This document shows positions 1-5,032 of a stretch of DNA of 5,032 nt, one piece after another. The DNA is from an uncultured Oscillospiraceae bacterium (GTDB lineage: Bacteria; Bacillota; Clostridia; Oscillospirales; Acutalibacteraceae), in assembly GCA_902478605.1 (NCBI GenBank), contig CABSLQ010000111.1, positions 1-5,032 of the forward strand, given 5' to 3'. Made by a program: the position numbers and the translations under genes. The notes under the pieces are model-generated. The model was not told the origin of the DNA. It made no database searches and worked only from the letters and a program-made list of their open reading frames with translations. Each line of letters starts with the position of its first letter. The stretch's first letter is position 1.

Positions 1-1
1 C

Positions 2-109
2 CATATCAGCAACGGCCTTTATGTCGATGCTGTGTCGCCGGACGGCGGTACGCTTCTGTACAGATGGTACAAAAGCGATACGGCCAGCAACGAAAACGGC
101 ACGCCTACC
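2..109 (+). other. Fragment resembling a bacterial Ig-like surface-protein domain, in frame with the methyltransferase
   Basis: The first 36 codons read HISNGLYVDAV, then SPDGGTLLYRWYKSD, then TASNENGTPT. The run DGGTL-x-Y-x-WY is typical of strand C, with its core tryptophan, in repeated Ig-like domains of secreted or wall-bound Gram-positive proteins, where DGGTLSYQWYK-like runs are common. The following S/N/G/T-rich stretch also fits the loop after that strand. About one third of such a domain is visible; the rest would lie left of the window. The similarity stops at about nucleotide 110, where methyltransferase-like sequence begins without a break in frame. The family assignment is from memory of the motif, not from a search. 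Confidence 0.5.
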
Positions 110-859
110 CTGTATGACGAGGCACGCCCCGCACTGCCCCTGTATGCCGTTGAAATCATGACGCGTTACCGGGGAGGAACGCCCGATTTGGTAGTGGATT
201 TGGGTTGTGGGACCGGCCTGTCCACCGCCGCCTGGAAAACACATTGCGGCCGTGCCCTGGGCATCGAGCCGAGCGATGACATGCTCCGCGTTGCCTTTGC
301 CAAGGCGGACGATACCGTTTCTTTCCGCAAAGCGTTCGCCCATGAAACGGGGCTGCCCACCGGTTCAGCCGATGTGGTGGTATGCTCCCAGTCGTTTCAC
401 TGGATGGAGCCGGAGAGGACCTTGGCGGAAGTGAACCGCCTACTCAAACCGGAGGGTATCTTTGCCACAGTGGACTGCGATTGGCCTCCCGTCTGCGACT
501 GGCAGGCGGAACAGGCATATGCCGCCCTTTTTGAGAAGGTGCATGCCATCGAGTTTTCCCATCCGGATATCCGGAACACCTTTGTGCGGTGGGACAAGGA
601 TCGCCATCTGTCCAATATCCGCGGCTGCGGCTATTTTCAATATACGCGGGAGATCGTCTTTGCTAACCGCGAGCTGTGTGACGCGCACCGGTTTATCGCC
701 CTTGCCATGAGCCAGGGCGGCCTGCAGACAATTCTGAAAAAACAGCCTGCCCTTATCGCCAAAGAGGCGGAGGCTTTCATCCGCGCTATCCACAATCGGT
801 TTGGGGATAAACGTTTCCCCCTTGATTTTTGTTACCGTATGCGTCTGGGCATTAAATGA
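2..859 (+). CDS. Class I SAM-dependent methyltransferase, 5' end open at window edge and fused to an Ig-like fragment
   Basis: Probable transfer of a methyl group from S-adenosylmethionine to an unknown small molecule in the cytoplasm. Numbering from the GTG at 32: the SAM-binding motif I VVDLGCGTG is at residues 54-62, the acidic ribose-binding residue is E79 in GIEPSDDML, the strand 4 region ADVVVCSQSFHWM is at 113-125, and LLKPEG is at 137-142. This order and spacing fit the Methyltransf_11 fold. The family-like part starts around LYDEARPALP (residue 27) and runs ~249 residues to the stop, a normal length. The start is unclear. The frame is open back to position 2, the GTG at 32 has no ribosome binding site, and the first in-frame ATG (158) would remove the conserved YDEARP segment. 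Residues before ~27 look like a surface-protein Ig-like domain, not a methyltransferase N-terminus. The gene ends 27 nt before a strong terminator. The fold is well supported; the substrate is unknown. Confidence 0.85.
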   Translation, partial: HISNGLYVDAVSPDGGTLLYRWYKSDTASNENGTPTLYDEARPALPLYAVEIMTRYRGGTPDLVVDLGCGTGLSTAAWKTHCGRALGIEPSDDMLRVAFAKADDTVSFRKAFAHETGLPTGSADVVVCSQSFHWMEPERTLAEVNRLLKPEGIFATVDCDWPPVCDWQAEQAYAALFEKVHAIEFSHPDIRNTFVRWDKDRHLSNIRGCGYFQYTREIVFANRELCDAHRFIALAMSQGGLQTILKKQPALIAKEAEAFIRAIHNRFGDKRFPLDFCYRMRLGIK

Positions 860-886
860 ATGGGGGACCACCCCGCAAAACAGATC

Positions 887-919
887 AAAAAGGGAGAGGC
901 AGCCGGCCTCTCCCTTTTT
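887..919. terminator. Bidirectional Rho-independent terminator between convergent genes
   Basis: A perfect 14-bp inverted repeat (left arm 887-900, right arm 906-919) has a 5-nt loop AGCCG. Each arm contains GGGAGAGGC or its complement, flanked by five A on the left and five T on the right. Either strand therefore gives a GC stem followed by a U5 run. It can end transcription of the methyltransferase (stop at 859) and of the amidase from the other side. The amidase stop codon (918-920 on the minus strand) lies inside the outer edge of the hairpin. Confidence 0.9.
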
Positions 920-1676
920 ATGTAATCGTGTCATGCGTGTGCAGATACTCCCCGACGTCTGCCTTAAGCTGTTCCCAGGCGTCCTCATGCTGTACATAAT
1001 ACAACGGGCATTGCTTGCCCGTGACATCATAATGCCGAATGAGCCGTGTCTCATCCAGGCGCAGCTCCTGACAAAGCCAGGCGCACAGCTTTATCAGAGA
1101 AGCATAGGTTTTTTCATTGAACTGCCCGCTCTCATCGGGATGGCAGACCTCGATGGAAACGGTATCGACATTCCGGCTGTTGGTAGCGACCGACTGCTCG
1201 CTGAGGGGAACGCACTGCACGATCTCCCCCTCCAGCCCCACGATGAAATGGGAACTGACGCCGGTGGTGGGCTGATTGAAATAGTTGCGGTTGGCCATTG
1301 CCGTCGTGTTGGGGTTGCCGACGTAATGGATCGCCAGATCGCGCACCTTTTTAAGCGGTGTTCCCGGCCGGGCGTTGCCGTCCAGATCGATAAACTGCTG
1401 ATCCACCCAAGCGGGGCATACAATTGTATCCAGATCTACCCGCCGCCGGACGATCAGCGCATGGATTCCCACCCCGATTAGGGTGACCAGCAGCACGGCG
1501 GCCGCGGCGCCCACACCGACAACCGCGAGCAGACGGCGGCGGCGACGGCGCAGGCGGCGGCGCGAAACCGGGGCGGCAGGCCGCGGCGGTTCCGTATCGG
1601 TCAGCGGCGGTTGCGGCTGATATTTGGTCCAGCCGCCCGCCATCTGCATTTGGTATTCCTTTTCTTCGTGTTCCAT
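918..1676 (-). CDS. Membrane-anchored N-acetylmuramoyl-L-alanine amidase (Amidase_2 / T7 lysozyme-like)
   Basis: Zinc enzyme predicted to cut the bond between N-acetylmuramic acid and L-alanine in peptidoglycan, outside the cytoplasmic membrane. The 252 residues comprise a Pro-rich N-terminal tail (1-38), an Arg cluster (39-48, nine Arg), a hydrophobic helix (~49-76), a short linker, and an amidase domain (~110-240). Likely zinc ligands are H117 (IHYVGNP), H215 (RHYDVTG) and C223 (GKQCP). The H215-C223 spacing of 8 and K221 two residues before the Cys match H122, K128 and C130 of T7 lysozyme. SSHFIVGLEG and SIEVCHP are further family motifs. No wall-binding repeats are present; the helix appears to serve as the anchor, with the Arg side inside. 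The start is fixed by AGGAGG (minus strand, 1684-1689) 7 nt before the ATG. It could act in wall remodelling or as a domesticated phage-type lysin; no other phage gene is visible. Confidence 0.92.
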   Translation of the reverse strand: MEHEEKEYQMQMAGGWTKYQPQPPLTDTEPPRPAAPVSRRRLRRRRRRLLAVVGVGAAAAVLLVTLIGVGIHALIVRRRVDLDTIVCPAWVDQQFIDLDGNARPGTPLKKVRDLAIHYVGNPNTTAMANRNYFNQPTTGVSSHFIVGLEGEIVQCVPLSEQSVATNSRNVDTVSIEVCHPDESGQFNEKTYASLIKLCAWLCQELRLDETRLIRHYDVTGKQCPLYYVQHEDAWEQLKADVGEYLHTHDTIT

Positions 1677-1683
1677 CCCGGTC

Positions 1684-1689
1684 CCTCCT
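1684..1689 (-). promoter_or_regulatory. Ribosome binding site of the amidase gene
   Basis: AGGAGG on the minus strand, 7 nt upstream of the ATG whose first base is 1676. This is full consensus at optimal spacing and decides the start of the amidase. Confidence 0.85.
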
Positions 1690-1698
1690 ATTGCTTGT

Positions 1699-1729
1699 AT
1701 TGTACCACATCGATGCGTCGAATTGTTAA
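1699..1729 (-). promoter_or_regulatory. Predicted extended -10 promoter of the amidase gene
   Basis: On the minus strand, TACAAT (1699-1704) is preceded by TGG (1705-1707), giving an extended -10. TTAACA (1724-1729) could be a -35 with a 19-nt spacer, longer than the usual 17. Transcription would start near 1692, leaving a leader of about 16 nt that holds the ribosome binding site. The -10 is convincing and the -35 is weak. Confidence 0.55.
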
Positions 1730-1753
1730 GGGAATTCTGCCGAATTTCTTAAG
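1720..1753. repeat. Small direct and inverted repeats in the divergent promoter region, possible operator
   Basis: GAATT occurs at 1720, 1732 and 1742. GAATTGTTAAG (1720-1730) and GAATTTCTTAAG (1742-1753) form an imperfect direct repeat 22 nt apart, about two helical turns. TTAAGGGAATTC (1726-1737) and GAATTTCTTAA (1742-1752) form an inverted repeat with one unpaired base. The block overlaps the possible -35 of the amidase promoter and lies about 40 bp upstream of the rhamnosidase -10, a plausible place for a regulator. The sequence is AT-rich, so chance is a real alternative. Confidence 0.3.
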
Positions 1754-1791
1754 ATTCTCTAATAAATCCCCTATCTTTTTACCGCTTAATA

Positions 1792-1800
1792 TGGTATAGT
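1792..1800 (+). promoter_or_regulatory. Predicted extended -10 promoter of the rhamnosidase operon
   Basis: TGG-TATAGT (TATAGT at 1795-1800) is an extended -10 box. No good -35 lies 17 nt upstream (TATCTT at 1772-1777 is poor), which fits an extended -10 or activator-dependent promoter. Transcription would start near 1807, giving a leader of about 28 nt, too short for a riboswitch. GGTA-TAG-TACC (1793-1803) is a small inverted repeat directly over the -10. Confidence 0.55.
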
Positions 1801-1821
1801 ACCCCTTGTAAAAATATAACT

Positions 1822-1828
1822 GGGAGGG
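1822..1828 (+). promoter_or_regulatory. Ribosome binding site of the rhamnosidase gene
   Basis: GGGAGGG lies 6 nt upstream of the ATG at 1835. It supports this start, which also falls just before the first family-like residues. Confidence 0.8.
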
Positions 1829-1834
1829 TTCACA

Positions 1835-4096
1835 ATGGAGTTTCCACTGCACTTTATTCGCGCAACCGAAGAGTACACGACCCTGGAGCGGCCGGTTGCC
1901 GCCCCCTATCTGCGCCGGGCCTTTTTAGTGGAGAAAACCGTGAAGGCACATCTTCTTATCTGCGGTCTGGGCTTCTATGAGCTCTATCTCAACGGCTGCC
2001 GCCTGACCAAAGGCCGGCTGGCCCCGTATATCAGCAATCCCGACGATTTCCTCTACTACGACGCCTACGATGTGGAACTGGCGGCGGGAGAAAACGTCAT
2101 CGGCGTGTGGCTGGGCAACGGCTTCCAAAACAACCCAGGGGGCCACATCTGGAATTTTGACAAGGCCGCCTTCCGCGGTGCGCCTCAGATGGCCCTCCGC
2201 CTGGAATATGCGGACGCGGCGGGCGCTCCCTGCGTTCTGGAAAGCGATGAGCAGTGGCGCACTGCCCCTTCTCCCCTGCTTTTCGACGACTATCGTTTCG
2301 GCGAGCGTTACGATGCCCGGCTGGAGATCCCGGACTGGAACCGGCCCGGCTTTGATGACAGCGGCTGGTCCCCCGCTCTGCGCGCGCCGCTGCCGCGCGG
2401 GGAGCGGCGGCTTTGCCCTGTCGAGCCGATCGACGTCGTGCGCGAAATCCGTCCCCTTTCTGTCACCAAAGCGGAAGACGGTTTCCTGTATGATTTCGGC
2501 GTCAACACGGCGGGCGTCTGCTGCCTGCGCCTGCGCGGCACGCCCGGGCAGTGTGTCACCCTCGTCCACAGCGAGCGGGTCGTCGACGGCCGGCCGGATA
2601 TCGGAAGCATCTTGTGCGGCAGCGAGCACTGGGACAGGGATATATCTCTCATACATAGGGACGTCTACATCTGCAAAGGGACAGGGGAGGAATCCTATAC
2701 CCCCACCTTCACCTATCACGGGTTCCGCTATGTGCTGGTCAGCGGCATCACCGAAGACCAGGCGGTACCCGAACTGCTGACCTATCTGGAAATACACTCC
2801 CTTCTGGAGGAGCGGGGCGGCTTCACCTGCTCGGACGATACGGCAAACAAGCTACAGGAGATGACCCGCCGTTCCGATCTGTCCAATTTCTACTATTTCC
2901 CCACCGACTGTCCTCAGCGGGAGAAAAACGGCTGGACGGCGGATGCCGCCCTGTCCTCGGAGCATGTGCTGCTCAACCTGTCGGCTGAAAACAGCTACCG
3001 CGAGTGGCTGCGGAATATCTGCAAGGCGCAGGACGATCGGGGCGCCCTGCCCGGTATCGTGCCCACCAGCGGCTGGGGCTTCGAGTGGGGCAACGGCCCC
3101 GCCTGGGACAGCGTGCTGGTTTATCTGCCCTATTATATGTATCTGTACCGCGGGGATAAGGCCGTTCTGGAAGAATGCGCCGTTTCCATTCTGCGGTATC
3201 TGCACTATCTCACCACCCAGGTGAATCCGGAGGGGCTCATCCGGATCGGTCTGGGCGACTGGTGTCCCGTGGACCGCGGCGCGGATCAATACAAAGCGCC
3301 GCTGGAATTTACCGACACGGTGATTTCCATGGATATCGCGGAGAAGGCCGCCTTCCTCTTCGGCGAGCTGGGCATGGCGGAGCAACAGGCCTTCGCCCTT
3401 TCCATCGCCTCCCGCCTGCGGGCGGCGGTGCGGGAACGTCTGATCGATACCGCTACCATGACCGCCGCCGGCAACTGCCAAACCTCCCAGGCCATGGCCC
3501 TCTTCTACCATGTTTTTGAGCCGGGCGAGCAACCCGCTGCCTTTGCCCGGCTGCTCGCGCTGATCGAGGAGCAGGACGGACATTTCGATGTCGGCGTGCT
3601 CGGCGGGCGGGTGCTGTTCCATGTGCTCACCGCCTTCGGACGCAGCGATCTCGCCTTTGATATGATTGTCCGTCCCGACTTTCCCTCCTACGGCAATTGG
3701 GTGGCCCGGGGCGCCACCACCCTGTGGGAAGATTTTCAGCGGGAAGGCGGTCCCGTCTGTTCCCGCAACCACCATTTCTGGGGAGATATCAGCAGCTGGT
3801 TCATCCAGTCGCTGGCGGGTATCCGTTTCAATCCCCATCACCGCAATCTTTCCGAGGTGGATTTCCGTCCGTCCTTCATCCCCCAACTGACCCACGCGGA
3901 AGGCTTCCATCTCGCGCCCGCCGGCCGCATCGCCTCCTCCTGGCAGCGGGGGGACGACGGCCATATCCGCCTGACGGTGGAACTGCCCGCCGGCATGACG
4001 GGGCGTATCTGGCTGGAAAACGGGTTTGTATTCGACGACGGTCTCGCCGTCAAGCCGGCCGCCAGCGGCACATACACAATCCGCCGCACCCACTGA
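1835..4096 (+). CDS. Alpha-L-rhamnosidase, glycoside hydrolase family 78
   Basis: Releases terminal alpha-L-rhamnose from rhamnosides by an inverting mechanism. Domains over 753 residues: N-terminal beta-sandwich (~20-190; CGLGFYELYLNG, YDAYDVELAAGENVIGVWLGNG), a rhamnosidase beta-domain (~205-320), the (alpha/alpha)6 barrel (~325-660) and a C-terminal beta-domain (~665-745). DCPQREKNGWTAD (358-370) carries D358, E363 and D370 with the same spacing as D567, E572 and D579 of Bacillus RhaB, so E363 is the likely general acid. GATTLWED contains E632, equivalent to the base E841. GDW at 474-476 is another family motif. Position 369 is Ala where Gly (WTGD) is commoner. There is no signal peptide or membrane segment, so it should act in the cytoplasm on imported small rhamnosides such as flavonoid glycosides or oligosaccharides. 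It is a little shorter than many relatives of 900 or more residues. First gene of an operon with the HAD gene; no transporter is in view. The family is near certain; the substrate is inferred. Confidence 0.96.
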   Translation: MEFPLHFIRATEEYTTLERPVAAPYLRRAFLVEKTVKAHLLICGLGFYELYLNGCRLTKGRLAPYISNPDDFLYYDAYDVELAAGENVIGVWLGNGFQNNPGGHIWNFDKAAFRGAPQMALRLEYADAAGAPCVLESDEQWRTAPSPLLFDDYRFGERYDARLEIPDWNRPGFDDSGWSPALRAPLPRGERRLCPVEPIDVVREIRPLSVTKAEDGFLYDFGVNTAGVCCLRLRGTPGQCVTLVHSERVVDGRPDIGSILCGSEHWDRDISLIHRDVYICKGTGEESYTPTFTYHGFRYVLVSGITEDQAVPELLTYLEIHSLLEERGGFTCSDDTANKLQEMTRRSDLSNFYYFPTDCPQREKNGWTADAALSSEHVLLNLSAENSYREWLRNICKAQDDRGALPGIVPTSGWGFEWGNGPAWDSVLVYLPYYMYLYRGDKAVLEECAVSILRYLHYLTTQVNPEGLIRIGLGDWCPVDRGADQYKAPLEFTDTVISMDIAEKAAFLFGELGMAEQQAFALSIASRLRAAVRERLIDTATMTAAGNCQTSQAMALFYHVFEPGEQPAAFARLLALIEEQDGHFDVGVLGGRVLFHVLTAFGRSDLAFDMIVRPDFPSYGNWVARGATTLWEDFQREGGPVCSRNHHFWGDISSWFIQSLAGIRFNPHHRNLSEVDFRPSFIPQLTHAEGFHLAPAGRIASSWQRGDDGHIRLTVELPAGMTGRIWLENGFVFDDGLAVKPAASGTYTIRRTH

Positions 4097-4099
4097 TGC

Positions 4100-4104
4100 A
4101 GGAG
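4100..4104 (+). promoter_or_regulatory. Ribosome binding site of the HAD hydrolase gene
   Basis: AGGAG lies 7 nt before the ATG at 4112, inside the 15-nt gap after the rhamnosidase stop. It fixes the start and supports co-transcription. Confidence 0.75.
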
Positions 4105-4111
4105 AAGCCGC

Positions 4112-4792
4112 ATGGAAACGATTCGCGCCGTCCTCCTCGATGTGGACAACACCCTGCTGGATTTCGACAAATGCGCCGCCGCGGTGATCCGGACGCTTTT
4201 CGTCGAAGAGGGCCTTCCCTTTTCCGACGGGACGCTTGCCGTTTTCCACCGGATAAACAACGCTTTATGGAAGGAGATCGAACAGGGGACCCTCACCAGG
4301 GATCGGCTGCACCAAATCCGCTGGGTTCGGATTTTTGAGCAGCTGGGGCTGCAGCAGGATGGGCACGCCTTTGAAAAGCGTTTCGTACAGGGCCTTGCGG
4401 AGAGTCATGAGCCGGTGGAAGGCGCGCCGGCGCTTCTGCGGTATCTCGCCGGACGCTATACCCTCTGCATTGCGAGCAACTCCACCTATGCGCAGCAGCA
4501 CCGGCGGCTGGAGCTGGCGGGCATGCTGCCTTTCGTGCAGCATCTGTTTGTTTCCGAAACCATCGGTGCCCCCAAGCCAAGCCGCGCCTTCTTTACCCAT
4601 TGTCTTGATCAGCTGTCACTTCCCGCCGGGGAGGTTTTTCTCATCGGCGATTCGCTCACCGCGGATATTCAGGGCGGCACCGCCTGCGGAATTCCGACCT
4701 GCTGGTTCAATCCCCGGTGCGCGGAACTACCGCCGGCTTTTCATCCCGATTTCGTGGTGAACAGCCTGCAGGAAATTGAACGGATTCTATAG
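4112..4792 (+). CDS. HAD superfamily (subfamily IA) hydrolase, YjjG/YfnB-like phosphatase
   Basis: Predicted Mg-dependent phosphatase of the cytoplasm. All four HAD motifs are present in 226 residues: motif I LLDVDNTLLDF with nucleophile D10 and acid/base D12; motif II S122 in CIASNS; motif III K155 in GAPKPS; motif IV GDSLTAD with D180 and D185. The helical C1 cap lies at ~17-95, and its NNALWKEIEQGTLTRDRL run is typical of the YjjG/YfnB group, whose E. coli member is a nucleoside 5'-monophosphatase of about the same length. The start is set by AGGAG at 4100-4104. The gene follows the rhamnosidase stop by 15 nt on the same strand with no promoter or terminator between them, so the two are probably one operon. 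A role on a sugar phosphate from rhamnose use is possible but nothing in the protein shows it; general nucleotide or metabolite clean-up is equally likely. Confidence 0.9.
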   Translation: METIRAVLLDVDNTLLDFDKCAAAVIRTLFVEEGLPFSDGTLAVFHRINNALWKEIEQGTLTRDRLHQIRWVRIFEQLGLQQDGHAFEKRFVQGLAESHEPVEGAPALLRYLAGRYTLCIASNSTYAQQHRRLELAGMLPFVQHLFVSETIGAPKPSRAFFTHCLDQLSLPAGEVFLIGDSLTADIQGGTACGIPTCWFNPRCAELPPAFHPDFVVNSLQEIERIL

Positions 4793-4849
4793 GCGTATAA
4801 CGGCCTAATGGCATTTCCGCCGTATGCTCTCCTCTGAGGAAACGTTCGG

Positions 4850-4855
4850 TATAAT
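4850..4855 (+). promoter_or_regulatory. Orphan consensus -10 box downstream of the HAD gene
   Basis: TATAAT matches the -10 consensus exactly and sits in an AT-rich patch (4850-4864). There is no TG extension and no recognisable -35 about 17 nt upstream (CTCTCC at 4827-4832). No convincing gene starts downstream on this strand. It may be a real promoter for a transcript leaving the window or a chance match. Confidence 0.25.
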
Positions 4856-4900
4856 ATATTATGTACACAGCTGGCCCGCGGGGAACACCGCCAGTCAACC

Positions 4901-4931
4901 AAAAAGCCGTGACGGCATGCCGTCACGGCTT
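4901..4931 (-). terminator. Perfect palindromic terminator, oriented for the minus strand
   Basis: Positions 4904-4931 form a perfect 28-nt palindrome (arms AAGCCGTGACGGCA and its complement), which would fold as a 12-bp stem with a 4-nt loop. Five A at 4901-4905 give a U5 run on the minus strand after the stem (GGCUUUUUGG). On the + strand the stem is followed by CAGATTGTC, with no T run. It therefore best serves a minus-strand gene entering from the right, though it lies 109 nt after the HAD stop and may also slow + strand transcription. Confidence 0.65.
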
Positions 4932-4950
4932 CAGATTGTCAAAAAACTTT

Positions 4951-5031
4951 TTAGCGAATAGCAATATGCACAAACGTAGAATTCTTATGCGTCGCATCGG
5001 GGAACCCCCGGCGAGGGTTCCCCGCCGTAAA
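4951..5031 (-). CDS. Possible 3' end of a minus-strand gene cut by the window edge
   Basis: On the minus strand an open frame enters at 5031 and stops with TAA at 4951-4953, giving 26 residues that end HKNSTFVHIAIR. The support is position: the stop lies 19 nt before a hairpin whose U run faces this strand, the usual layout of a gene end. I do not recognise the peptide, and 26 codons are too few to judge coding character. A GC-rich hairpin (4999-5023) would sit inside it. Another minus frame is also open here and stops inside the terminator. Treat this as a candidate only. Confidence 0.22.
   Translation of the reverse strand, partial: FTAGNPRRGFPDATHKNSTFVHIAIR
4999..5023. repeat. GC-rich hairpin near the right edge
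   Basis: GGGGAACCC (4999-5007) and GGGTTCCCC (5015-5023) form a perfect 9-bp stem with a 7-nt loop. No T run follows on either strand within the window, so it is not a standard terminator as seen. The nearby GCGGGGAAC at 4878-4886 is repeated in inverted form at 5017-5025, so part of the motif occurs twice in this 150-bp stretch. Confidence 0.55.
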
Positions 5032-5032
5032 A

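Noticed and set aside
440..1054. Minus-strand open frame of 204 codons across the methyltransferase 3' end and the terminator
   Set aside because: It runs through the bidirectional terminator and overlaps the 3' end of the amidase in another frame; both flanking genes are far better supported.
801..1481. Plus-strand open frame of 226 codons opposite the amidase
   Set aside because: It begins inside the methyltransferase, crosses the terminator and is antisense to the amidase; no domain is visible.
1530..1562. CGG-like triplet tract as a standalone microsatellite
   Set aside because: It is fully explained as the codons of the Arg cluster in the amidase N-terminus.
918..1676. Prophage lysis module suggested by a T7 lysozyme-like amidase
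   Set aside because: No holin, tail or other phage gene is adjacent, and the enzyme carries its own membrane anchor and promoter.
1711..1737. Partial resemblance of CGATGCGTCG...GAATTC to the minus strand around 4976-4999
   Set aside because: Only 7-8 matching bases in a row with different spacing; best taken as chance.
1925..2797. Minus-strand open frame of 290 codons opposite the 5' half of the rhamnosidase
   Set aside because: It is a shadow of the GH78 reading frame with biased composition, no family motif and no ribosome binding site.
2852..4249. Long minus-strand open frame of 465 codons opposite the rhamnosidase and the start of the HAD gene
   Set aside because: It is antisense to two well-supported genes, has a Gly/Ala/His-rich composition typical of a GC-rich antisense frame, and has no recognisable motif.
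4793..4829. Weak hairpin (ATAACGGC / GCCGTAT) just after the HAD stop as a possible operon terminator
   Set aside because: The stem is short and bulged and has no following T run, so it is not a credible Rho-independent terminator.
4861..5032. Plus-strand open frame starting with ATG after the orphan -10 box and running to the window end
   Set aside because: There is no ribosome binding site, the ATG is only about 6 nt from the -10, and the frame is composed largely of the palindrome and hairpin sequence.

Overview
The window is about 60% GC. It has strong GGAGG-type ribosome binding sites, extended -10 promoters, short intergenic gaps and compact Rho-independent terminators. The gene content is a GH78 rhamnosidase without a signal peptide, a membrane-anchored amidase, a HAD phosphatase and a stand-alone methyltransferase. 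Together these suggest a Gram-positive Clostridia genome, probably a gut Oscillospiraceae-like bacterium. That placement is inference from composition and gene style, not from a marker gene.

Layout. (1) At the left edge, an open frame on the + strand (2-859) encodes a class I SAM-dependent methyltransferase. Its first ~36 codons instead resemble the strand-C region of a bacterial surface-protein Ig-like domain, so there is an unexplained junction near position 110. (2) A bidirectional terminator (887-919) separates it from a convergent minus-strand gene (918-1676) for a membrane-anchored zinc N-acetylmuramoyl-L-alanine amidase (Amidase_2 / T7 lysozyme-like). (3) A 158-bp divergent intergenic region holds one extended -10 promoter for each direction and small GAATT/TTAAG repeats that could be an operator. 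(4) A probable two-gene operon on the + strand follows: a cytoplasmic GH78 alpha-L-rhamnosidase (1835-4096) and, 15 nt later, a HAD-IA hydrolase of the YjjG/YfnB type (4112-4792). (5) The last 240 bp hold a good orphan -10 box, a perfect 28-nt palindrome that reads as a terminator for the minus strand, a second GC-rich hairpin, and possibly the last 26 codons of a minus-strand gene that enters from beyond the right edge.

How the genes relate. The rhamnosidase would release L-rhamnose from small rhamnosides imported into the cytoplasm. The HAD enzyme probably removes phosphate from a small metabolite, and its link to rhamnoside use is only suggested by the operon. The amidase is divergently transcribed and functionally separate (cell-wall hydrolysis or remodelling outside the membrane). 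The methyltransferase substrate cannot be told. I found no CRISPR array, mobile element, tRNA/rRNA, riboswitch or defence system, and no evidence for a new multi-gene system. The most unusual point is the Ig-like/methyltransferase junction at the left edge, which may be a real rearrangement or an assembly artefact.
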